DNA of 64,000 bases from Centropus unirufus (lineage: Eukaryota; Chordata; Aves; Cuculiformes; Centropidae): positions 375,057 through 439,056 of the forward strand of contig VYZI01000351.1 in NCBI GenBank assembly GCA_013397695.1, given 5' to 3'. The translations under genes were made by a program, and so were the position numbers. The notes under the pieces were generated by a model that did not search any database, was not told the origin of the DNA, and was given only the letters and a program-made list of their open reading frames with translations. Positions 1 to 10,110 of this stretch are shown here, piece by piece; the first letter of the stretch is position 1; each line of letters opens with the position of its first letter.

Positions 1-1136
1 ACACTTCCACTTTCCACAGCGGTGTGGAGGTAAAAGGAGAGCGAATCTTTCAAGGCTTCAAAGGGGAAGGGGGAAGGGAGAGAAAGAGGGGAAAGGAGAA
101 GGGTTATAAAATGCAGAATTCCCTGTGATGAGTTCTTACTGTTTTCATTTAACCAACCAGTATGCCCAGCTTAAACAATTATGCTCATTACAGCTCAGGG
201 CCCCCCTCTGAAGTGCTAATGAAACCCTATACTCTGTGATCTTTGCTTAAATAGGAGCAAATCAGAATGTGTGCAAGAAGAAATTTGCAGGGATTTGATT
301 TTCCTGTGTTTAAATCCTATTTGCCTGCAGAAGTCCACTTTCCTCATAGGAAATTTCACTAACGAAGTCCTTCAAAATGACAAGAGCTTGCACTACTTGT
401 GCCAAACCCTAAGATGCTGAGAACCAACAGGGTACCCATAACGCTTTGGTGCTGAAACTGAAGTTACACAGCTTTCCAGCACAGCTTCTTAGATTGGGTT
501 GGGTTCCATATCGACCATGGTTTCCTGGGCTTGGAGCACACGCACCTGTGCAACACCACATTGTGCATTCCAAGAAATAGTGAATACATCTTCCAAAGCT
601 GCTTAGGTACATTTAGATCAGCCATGGAAAGCATGAATCAGGATTGGATTGGAGGAGGTGGTAAATTGATCTTGAGTTTTACTGTTTTCTGTGCTCTCTC
701 TTTCCTGGTCATAGAACTGTCCCAGGGTGCAATGACATAAAGAGCTCAGGCTCTCTTTGATTGAAAGCTATGAAGCTTTTTGTGGATATTATTTCAAGAA
801 TTGTTAATAAAAAGATGGTTTTAACTCATGGTTTTAACTGCAATTTGCATATGGTCTGATGTGGAAAGGTGTCAGTGCCTGATCGATAATAGAGCTACAT
901 GGAATTTTACTTGTTGTGACTCTGGCTTTAACAGCACAGTACACAAAGATTGGCCACAATCTCTCAGTGCTGAAGCAGCTGTACCTCATGAGGTACTTTA
1001 GGAATAAGAAAATTTGGGGATTGTAGCAGATGATGGTAGACTGAAATAGAGGAGAATTGTATGTGATGGAGCAGGGCTGACTGAGTGGATTTTGGAAGTG
1101 CGGATGCTTCTTCATTTGTTCTTGTTTGATTTAAAG
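1..1136 (+). other. FGD5 intron sequence (left edge)
   Basis: I find no FGD5 exon here in any frame. A purine-rich GGGAAGGG-type stretch lies at about 60-112. The short open frames have no recognisable domain. Best read as intron upstream of the FYVE exon. Confidence 0.6.
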
Positions 1137-1274
1137 CTAAGGGAAAAGCTTGGAATACCCTTGGGTGAGAGGCCTCCTACTTTGGTACCTGTGTCCCATG
1201 TCATGATGTGCATGAACTGTGGCTGTGACTTTACCCTCACCTTGAGGCGACATCATTGCCACGCCTGCGGGAAG
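1137..1274 (+). CDS. FGD5: FGD5 exon: first half of FYVE zinc finger
   Basis: Reads LREKLGIPLGERPPTLVP, then VMMCMNCGCDF and RRHHCHACGK, and ends in phase 0 at a GTAAGA donor. A pyrimidine-rich tract precedes AAG at 1134-1136; a second AG at 1140-1141 is an equally possible acceptor and keeps the downstream frame. Confidence 0.88.
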
Positions 1275-4200
1275 GTAAGAGCTGTGCAAGCTGCTCAGGA
1301 AGACTTTGTTCACACCTCTAGGACACTGGTTCCCCCGCTGCTGCAACTTCTGCAAACTTGTAGCAACATCAAGACCAGAATTTGACTTCTCACAGAACCT
1401 GTTAGTGCTTTGATAAATTAGGTCATTAGTTTTGTGTGATTCTAGTAGAACAAGAGTAGCCTTCCCTTGAGAGTCAGGATAGTTCCCAAAGACTCGTCAT
1501 TGAAGGTTTACAATACAATAGTTGCTCAGTCTGGCCGTTGTATCAGAGATACGGACAGCTCTAGAGACAATGAAGCAACACACTGAAACTATAGGCTCTG
1601 TGTTGGACCAGAGCGGTCACACATCCAGTCCGTGTCCTGTCCCTAATAAAACCTGGTAAAATCTTCCAAGCAAAGCAAAGAAACTCAGTTGTAGAGCATG
1701 GTTTGGTCAGTGACCAAAGGGAAAGTTTCCTCTGTGCTCCACTGAAGAGCTGCTGCCTTTTACCCTGAAGCCCAGGAGATCTCTAGGCTTTCTTGGGTTT
1801 GCCTCTTTATCACTGACTCTAGAGATTTGTTTATACACAGAAACCTTCAGTCCCATTTTAAACAAGGGCTGTCTTTTAGCCTCCATGATATTTTTTGTAT
1901 CAAACTACCAGTAACTTCTGCTATCATGAAAAAACATTTACATAATTTTTTTTTTCCTAATTTCACAATCAGTCTGTACCAACACAAGGACAACAGGAAC
2001 ATGCTAACTGGCTTGAGAAAAGTGCCACTAACAAAGCTATGAAAATAGAAGTAATATTTAAGTGGTCTTCTGGGATTCACTAGTAGGGAAGATGCAAGTT
2101 CCTGGGGAGATGGGCACAGCAGTGGAGTGCAACCCAATACAATGATCAGTTCTGCCTGGCTTACAACAGCGTAAACGTACAGCATTCAGTCAGTAGAGTT
2201 ACCCTGACTGCCACAGTTTTAGGAGAGTTACATCTGGTCCACTAACCATCCCAGCCAGCTCAAAGTATTTCTTTAGTATGTGCATATTTTAAAATCTAAA
2301 TCATATTTATCTGTGTCTCTCCTTGCTTGAACAGATTGTATGTCGAAATTGTTCAAGAAACAAGTACCCTATGAAGTACCTCAAAGATCAAGCAGCCAAA
2401 GTCTGTGATAGCTGCTATGTGGAACTTAAGAAAAGAGGTAAGTTTTCCTCATTCTTGGTACTAGTGACAAACCCATTTTGCTTTAGGATCTGTCTACCAC
2501 GTTGTGTTTTGTTAAAGAGGATTTCCCCATTCAAGCACAAGGCTTCAAGTACTGAGGTCTTAGGAGCGCCTGGCTATATGGCAACTAAAACTAATTTACT
2601 GGTTTAGTGAGCCAGGCTCTGGGAGGGCTTCCTGGCCTTCTGATAAACCAGAGTAAGGACAAAAACTATGTCCTGTGATGAGCAGCTGAGTAGTTTGTCT
2701 AGTTTGGAGAAAAGGAGGCTGAGGGGCAACGTCATTGCTCTTTGCAGCTTCCTGAGGAGGGGAAGTAGAGATGAAGGTATTGATCACTTCTCCCTGGTAT
2801 CCAGTGACAGGACGTGTAACAATGATTCACAGCTTTGCCAGGAGAGGTTCTGACTTGACATGAGGAGGCACATCAAACACTCAAACAGGCTTCCTAGAGG
2901 TGGTCGATGCCCCAAACCTGTCAGTGTTTAAGAGGCACTTGGACACTGTCCTTAACAAAATGCTTTAGCTTATGGTCAGCCCTGAAGTGGTCAGGCAGTT
3001 GGACTGGGTGATTGTTGTAGGTTCCTTCTACCTGAACTATTCTGTTCTGTGATGTAGGTAGTTATAGGTGGTAGCTCTCCCCCTCTTTTCTAGTGGATCA
3101 TCCATTAAAGTAAATCAATGGCTTTGCAGTTACTCACTGTCCTCATCCATGTTGCAGCTTTTACAAAATGAAATGCTGAGGTAAAGTGCATAGTCCCTAG
3201 GAGCTTTTCTACCTAGGGAGATAATCTGCTTACAGGGGAAAGCATGAATTCAAAGCACAAGACCCACTCCCTACCTAGAACTCTGTGTTAGTGTCCTACT
3301 ACATGATTCCCTTTTCTGATTCAAACACACATCCAAATCAAAGCTAAAAGGAGGGGCAGGGATTACATATATTTGAACAGAGAATGAACAGGAAATAATG
3401 TTCTCACACAGCATGTAGACGATGTCTAAAAGTAGGCACATTAGATTGTTAGGGATAAAAAAGGTGGAGATGGATGAAGTTTAGTTTTTCCATCCTGATT
3501 AAAGAAATTCACACTAGCTAAGCAAACATATGAACGGATGCTGTCATAACAGTCAAAAAAGCTTCCCCAAGCCACTCTGCGTCCAAGAAGTAAGAACAGA
3601 TTTGTGCTAAAACAATGCCATGCTTTACCAAGAGCTTCCTGATGAGTGGCCAGTAGCAAGATCTTGAAGATACGAACTCAGACAAGTGGGTTAGTGGAGG
3701 CTGACAGAAAGACAACTAAAGAGAATGATTCATATAGAAAGAATGTCCCATTAGTGAATCTATCCTGCAAAGGTGTTACAGAACATGGAGGGGGTAAAAA
3801 AGCCATTTTCTTAGTGCTGATTTTAAATGAGAAGAAAACAACCTGTGTCAGCTTTCTTGCAGGCTTCTTTCATATCGCTGTAGGTTATTACCATTCACCT
3901 AGGGTGCTAGTAAATCCAACCATCTGATCAGATGTAAAGGGGTGATTTGAAAGAAAAGCTAAAATAAAACCCATGGGGGAGGCCTAGCATTTTCATTGGT
4001 CATTTGCATTAGTGCATTGTGTGTCTCTTATCCCTAGTCCAATATGCACTGATTCACCCATTTCCCCCTGTCCTTTCTGAATTTCCTTATCTTGTAGAGC
4101 GACCATTAAGTGTGAGCTTCCCTCCAACATCATCCAGGTGTTCAAGCAGTGCCTTCTCTGTCTTCCACAATATTCATTATTCATCTTTTAAGAAACAGAA

Positions 4201-7200
4201 GAAGATCCCTTCAGCTCTTACGGAGGTAGGACTGACTTGCCTGAGGAAGGCAAGGAAGTGGAGAGAACTGTGTGCTCCTACTTCAGCAGCTGTGTTTATA
4301 ATTTATTGTGTGCAGGGGACTCAGCCCATGCCCTGGTCTACTTTCAACATGGAATACTTTTTTCATGTCTTTCACAATATTGTCTTAAATACCAAACACT
4401 CTGAGCTCTGGAGATACCACAGAAGCTTTTTGAGCCCGCTAAGAAACCCAGTTAAAGCAGTGTACTTTGCTTATCAGTCTGTGAAGCCTTTAGAAATGGA
4501 AGATACCTTCAAGGAACCATGTAGAACAACAAGGCAGAGCAACGAAATGACAAGCATCGACACAGCATGGCACACTGCTGACCAGTTACCTTTTACGACA
4601 AGACCCTTACTTCTCAAATCTTACTTTGATTCCAAGAGAAACAAATACCACTCGGTGATAGACTCTAGTCCTTGGCAATCAATTCAGGAGTGTACATGTT
4701 TAATCTGGCACTTTCCCTCAAGCTGAACCCAAAGTATTTCAGATCAAATGAGTAAAATGTTGATCCCATCAAGATAAACAAATAGGATTCCCACCAGTTT
4801 TGATGGAGCCAGGATTTCTCCAGCTATGTTAGATTTCTTTCTTGGAACAAGGTGCCAATTGTGTAGATGCAGTCTGGGTAGCAAAGATGCTCATTGAACT
4901 CAAGCACAGTAAGCACTCGCGTTTCACTGACATCAGCAGGTATTTATCATTGCATTAAAGAGGACAGGGAGTAGCGTCTTACTGAACGCATTGCACGGTC
5001 CAGACATGAGAACTTCTTGAGGTTTCTTTGTCCTGAGGTAAAACTGAGCCAAAGATACAAACACACAAATCGAATACTGAAAGGGCTGGCAGGCAAAATT
5101 TCAGCCCTATCAGGAAAAAAAACATTGCTTTTCTCTCCGCAGGGAGGCAGCACATGGTCATTAGCAGGAACTCTCACAAGAGCATTGCTGAATAACTTGT
5201 TCTGGCTTGCTTTGCCCAGATCCTGGAACATCGCTGCTCCGTTGCAAAGCACGGCTGTGTTACTGCTCAGTCTTCTCCTGTCAGTGCTGGGTTTGAATCT
5301 CAGCCTTGTGCTTCTAAATCCAATACTATTGCAGGTTATTACTGTAAATAATAACATACACTGCATCGGGGGAGTGTGTGTGTAGTTCCATGTACTCAAA
5401 ATCTGATCTTTAGGAACTCTTTGAAGTCATAGTCAAGTGATTAACATGAATTGATATAAACCCCTTGCAAAGTCCTAAACACACCCACATCTTTGGGGAT
5501 ATGGTTTAGTAGCAGGCAGGTATGGGTGGACTCAATGATCTCAAAGGTTTTTTTCAACCTAATGATTCTATGATACTAAAAGTGTTCAGGCACAATACTT
5601 CAATTCCCTTTTGGAAGCATGTACTTCTAATATACATTAAAAAAATGCAGACCTGGGAAAAAGGACAAATTTGGCTTCTCAGAACACAACTGTAAAAAAT
5701 GCTGACCTCAATAATCACTCAGCTACGTGTTTTCCATCAGAGTTACTAAGTTTAACCAGGAATCTTCACACAGTCAAAAGGAACCATAGTACCACACTTC
5801 CGTTTTTTTTCTGTTCTGATATTACTAATTGTCGACTTATGGTAAAATGGAAACACATCTGATTGTTTGGTGTGAACATGCATGATCAGGTGGGAAAACC
5901 CTTTGCTGTTACAAATCCTGATTTCTCCTCCTCTGTTCCAGGTGGCAGCATCAGGAGAGGGAGCTACCATCAGTGGTTACCTCAGCAGATGCAAAGGAGG
6001 CAAAAGACACTGGAAGAAACGCTGGTTTGTCATCAAAGGCAAAGTCCTCTACACCTACCTAGCAAACGAGGTACAGTGTAATCTGACTTGAAATAGTTTC
6101 CTCTTTAGTTTTAGAGTTCCTGTCTTTACTCCCTACAGGCAGCACAAGTAAATGTGATAGGTATACATGGAAATTCTCACAACCTCCTGCCTGCTGGCAC
6201 CTGGTCCCAACAGACCGAGTTCCCAGGGGGCTGTTCTTAACCCAGGAGCCCAGCCATGGGACTAGCTGGACCTCACAGCCCTCTACACAAACTTCCCTTC
6301 GTTAGTTGCCTTCGTGCTATTCATGGTACCAGTCACCTCCTGTGAACCTTAGCCTATTTATTTACACCTAAAGACTTCAAGATCCTCAGGCGTTGTCTGG
6401 TGCACTTGGTAACAGCCAGATACTTTGTAAATTGGTGTTGCATGATCCATTTCAGGTGGGGAGGAGAATCCTGCAGTTTTGCCAGTATAAAATATTTGTC
6501 CTACTGGTACCAACAGGAGAAGGCAGGAGGCAGTCTGCAGAGTTGAGAAATATGGCCTTGTATATTGGCCTGTAAGTTCCTCCTTACAGCAAAGGAGGCC
6601 ACATATCAATCAGATCATTTTAATGTATTTTGCCTCTTCCCAGTCCCTTTTCTTATTTCTATTTCTTCTTTATGAATAGCTACAATACAAACAAACTTGA
6701 AGTAAGTGTGACATAAGGTTTGATTGTAACTGGCAGATTTCATAAGCAGGAGCATAAAAATTCATTTTGCTGTACAAAGGACACAAAATGCAAGAACTGT
6801 AGTATCAGTAATATTTGGTGCTTTAAGCCTTCAAAATACTTTGCAAACATCAATCAATTAAACTCTCATCATCACTGTGATGGTTGCATGAAGCAACATT
6901 ATCGCCTTTAAAACGATGAGGAGACTGAGGCACAAAAGAGTTCATGATTTGGCCAGCAATTCAGACCATTAGCATCAAATTCGCTATCCAGAATATATTA
7001 ATATCTTACTTCTGCTTACCTTAAAAGTGATCATTTCTAGTTGAACAATATGGAAAAGACAACAGAAAGCTAATAACACTTTGCAGTTCTGCTTCCTAAA
7101 ACAGAGGCAAAGGCAACATACACACAGACTCGGAAAACATTACCTAACATTGACCAAAACTGCAGTGATAACAGCTGAACTGTTTGATTAAGGCTTATTG

Positions 7201-8768
7201 TTTTCTTTGTCTTGTACAAAGCTGTGTCTGGCAAGTGAAATTCATGGATCTTTCTTGGGAGTAAATTAACTATTGATAGCATTACTAGCTCAGAAGTTTC
7301 AAAGCAGCATTTTGGAAAGCAAGGTTGCAGTTTGAGACCATGCAGATTTCTAAGTAAGGAACCAGTGCTATGAAAGGCACTGACAAGGTACAAGACCTCT
7401 GCCTGCACTCAGTAAATAAAAGTGGTTGAAATGAACGTGGCAGGGAGTGGGTGTCACAATTTCAGAACCACTGCTGCACTGTCCTGTGTTCTCAATAACC
7501 TCAAGCTTGCCTCTTGGACTATTATGTCAAAGACAACTATTAAAGTAATGGCTAATTTGACCTTCATGGCTGTGTGGATGGTGATGAAGAACTGGACTTT
7601 CAGAGGTGATGTTCGAGTTCAGTACTAGAACCAGATAAACATGCAGTAGAAGGAAATGCTGCTGTTAAGGGGAAGAGCAGAAGGTTCACACCACTGCTTT
7701 TGCAGCCCTGTCAGAGAGGGGTTGTGTCATTGTTTGGTTTCTGAAAGAGCCCTCAAATTGTTACAAGCCTCCTCTCTAAATTTTATTTCTCTTGTTTGCT
7801 TTCAGGACAAAGTTGCCACAGAAAGTTTGCCTTTGTTGGGTTTCACCATTGCACCAGAAAAGGAGGAAGGAAGTACGGATACAGTTTTCCACCTCTACCA
7901 CAAGCAGACTCTCTTTTATAGCTTCCGAGCAGAGGATAACAATTCAGCACAGAGGTATGGACGGGGCAGATTTCCACCCGAGCCAGTGCACGGGTCCCAA
8001 AGCTTTTGGAGGGGTCTTTTTCCCTCTCCTTCACTTCAGAATGTCTTCATAACAGAGGAAACAAACAGTTTTCAGAGCACTTATTGCACGGGACTGGCCT
8101 GGGTGACATTAAAAACCTACCCGGTGCTTTTCCGTTCCTTCAGGAAGCAGAGTTTGCTCCCTTGTACCGGTAAAGAGGAGTCTGAGTCTCAAGAATCATG
8201 CCTAGAAGTCTGTCAAATATGATTACTGTACAGAAACTAATCTGTTCTGTTTATCTATCTCTTAGTTTTCTTATAAACAAATAATTTAGATTTCCCATCC
8301 TAGTGCTACCTCTTCCACGTAATAAAATAGTCATGAAATTAGTAATAAAAATGCCAGCACCTCAAAAAACAGAGAGAAGGAAATGAGTGTTTATGGGAGG
8401 TTTTGTTGATTTTAAACATAGGTCAGTGGTTTCATCTTTCTTCTTCTGAGGCAGCAGCTGTAACTGTCTTTTACAATAAATTAAACTAGTAAAATTAAAT
8501 TGTAACTACATTTTACAGTAAGTTACTGGTAAAGGTTGTGCAAAAGCAATAGTCCCGGTACCCAGTTCCCTTCTTTAACTACAAAACTACAGTTTTTCAA
8601 TTAGAGCTGGGATGGGAAATACACTCCCCTTCAGGCTCTACATTCTTCAAATACTTATTTTTCTTAAAGTACAAATGTTCTTAAAGCACACGATTTTCTA
8701 TGTACGACTTGTTCTTTCACGCTCTTTTTAGGTGGATTGAAGCCATGGAAGAAGCATCCATATTATAG
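1137..8768 (+). CDS. FGD5: FGD5, C-terminal part (FYVE and second PH domain), 5' part outside window
   Basis: FYVE, RhoGEF and PH domain protein 5, known as a Cdc42 guanine-exchange factor of endothelial cells. Only the 3' end lies here; the RhoGEF and first PH domain must be to the left. Six coding exons join in consistent phase: about 1137-1274, 2335-2437, 4098-4225, 5942-6070, 7806-7954, 8732-8768, giving 227 residues and a TAG stop at 8766-8768. The FYVE finger shows MCMNCGCDF, the RRHHCHACGK signature, then IVCRNCSRNKYP and a closing CDSC, so all zinc ligands are present. The second PH domain starts near ISGYLSRCKGGKRHWKK and ends with SAQRWIEAMEEASIL, close to the FGD5 C terminus I remember. 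From memory, the human linker between KKRG and RPxSxSF is about eight or nine residues longer, so a tiny exon between 2438 and 4097 may be missed. The first exon's acceptor could also be at 1142. Confidence 0.93.
2335..2437 (+). CDS. FGD5: FGD5 exon: second half of FYVE zinc finger
   Basis: Follows a TTGCTTGAACAG acceptor and reads IVCRNCSRNKYPMKYLKDQ, then AAKVCDSCYVELKKR, supplying the remaining zinc-binding cysteines. It ends in phase 1 at a GTAAGT donor. Confidence 0.93.
2670..3057 (+). repeat. CR1 LINE 3' fragment in FGD5 intron
   Basis: Reads as a diverged CR1 3' end in sense orientation: GGAGAAAAGGAGGCTGAGGG, the 'gtgacaggac' segment, 'caggcttcctagaggtgg', 'gtttaagaggcacttgg', and an end at 'ctattctgttctgtgatg', the typical CR1 terminal octamer region. 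CR1 is the dominant avian LINE; this copy is 5'-truncated with no intact frame. Confidence 0.85.
4098..4225 (+). CDS. FGD5: FGD5 exon: linker between FYVE and second PH domain
   Basis: Preceded by a long pyrimidine tract ending CTTGTAG. It reads RPLSVSFPPTSSRCSSSAFS, then FKKQKKIPSALTE, matching the family linker, and enters in phase 1 and leaves in phase 0 at GTAGGA. The reading frame stays open for about 500 bases beyond the donor (see findings). Confidence 0.88.
5490..5575 (+). repeat. CR1 LINE 3' tail
   Basis: A short CR1 end: 'atatggtttagtagcaggca', 'ggactcaatgatctcaaagg' and the terminal 'aacctaatgattctatgata'. Only about the last 85 bases of the element are present. Confidence 0.85.
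5942..6070 (+). CDS. FGD5: FGD5 exon: start of second PH domain
   Basis: Acceptor CTCTGTTCCAG. Reads VAASGEGATISGYLSRCKGG, then KRHWKKRWFVIKGKVLYTYL, the first strands of a PH fold. It is 43 codons, phase 0 to 0, with a GTACAG donor. Confidence 0.94.
7806..7954 (+). CDS. FGD5: FGD5 exon: middle of second PH domain
   Basis: Acceptor TTTGCTTTCAG. Reads DKVATESLPLLGFTIAPEKE, then FHLYHKQTLFYSFRAEDNN, and ends in phase 2 at GTATGG. The frame remains open to 8222 if the intron is retained. Confidence 0.94.
8732..8768 (+). CDS. FGD5: FGD5 terminal coding exon
   Basis: A coding part of only 37 bases after a CTCTTTTTAG acceptor. With the preceding AG it completes Arg, then reads WIEAMEEASIL and stops (TAG, 8766-8768). 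It forms the C-terminal helix of the PH domain. Confidence 0.92.
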
Positions 8769-10110
8769 CATCTATTACTCAATGGACTTGGAACAAATTC
8801 TCAGATTTCTATACATTCCCAGCAACCTTCTCCTGTCTTACGGAACCGAGCAGTGTATTTCAGGCAAACTGGCTACATACACTGGATATGAACTGCTTTC
8901 AAACTGTTCTTTTTGCTTACTTCTCCTTACAACTGCATTTTTGCAAATGGAAACTCTAAAATAGAGAATATTTATGGTGATCTTTATGTCTGTGCAAGTT
9001 CAACCCGTACTATAAGCTTCTCCTCTGATTCCACAGTAAACTAAATCTAAAATCAAGACAAGAAAATACATGGAATTTCTGACTACAGTAAGTACCAGCC
9101 TCTGTTTTACTTACTTTAAAGCGCTATCATATTTCATTGGGTTGGTTTTGATGTCTACCATGAAATGAGAAACAATGTAGTAAACAACAAATGCTCATTT
9201 AAAGCACTTTATTATTTTTATTGAACTACAGCTTCACTTCTTTTTCATGTTTCTATGGAGTTCCGTGGCCTGATTTATTACTCATCCATTAACAAGTGCA
9301 AGTATGAAATTATGCCCTGCATATGCTAAATTGCTTCCACAGAAAATTAATGATCAACGTATTCAATTTACCTGGGCTACCAACACTGCAATGGCTCTCA
9401 CCCAGGATAATGACTTACTATCAATTTACAGTTTTACACAGATCACTGTATAATTTATTTTAAAGGGTTTAATTTCATTCCACTGCAGTACTTTGAAATG
9501 CACTCCTGTAGCTCTACAAACCCAGATGTTGAATTATCTCACTTCTCCCTAAATACTGCATCAGACTCAAACCCAAAGGTTATTTTTTATTTATTATAAA
9601 CCTACAGACAGTTTTTATTTAACACTAGCCTACCCAGTAGTGTTAAGATTTTTATAATCTATTTAAATAGTCTATCTTTATTTTCAAAGCTCCTGTTATT
9701 TCTGCTGTTCTTGATATGAAAAAAAGTCATCAAATTCTAACCCATATGAGCAGCACACCATTTAAAAGATGCTGGTGGGCTGGATTGCACTTGTCTGAAC
9801 CTGCTCTGCTGGAGTGCTCTGGAACTCCTGTGGCTAAATGTTTCTTACATCAGAGCGCTGTTGTGCACTACAGCTCCAGGGCTGGATTCTCAGCAGCCAA
9901 GTGTCTGTATGACTTCAACGATGCAGTGCTGCTTTGCACCAGCTGAGGATAAAGACTTCTGGAGTTTGGGGAGTTGTTTTTCTGTTGTTTCAGGTGTTTT
10001 TTTGTTTTGGAGTTGTTTTTTGTTTTTAGTGTTTTGTTGGTTTTTTTAATAAAGAAGGTTGGAAAGTGGAGTTTTAATCATTGCAATAAAATGGTTTCAT
10101 GTCCTATATT
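8769..10110 (+). other. FGD5: FGD5 3' UTR (inferred end)
   Basis: No coding signal follows the FGD5 stop. The stretch is AT-rich and becomes strongly T/G-rich at about 9977-10047. Two AATAAA hexamers follow at 10048-10053 and 10085-10090, so cleavage near 10110 is likely. Later hexamers, for example near 10862, could extend the transcript. The end is inferred from signals only. Confidence 0.5.

Noticed and set aside
4947..5399. 150-codon minus-strand frame and overlapping 122-codon plus frame in an FGD5 intron
   Set aside because: Overlapping open frames on opposite strands, no recognisable domain or splice support; most likely chance.
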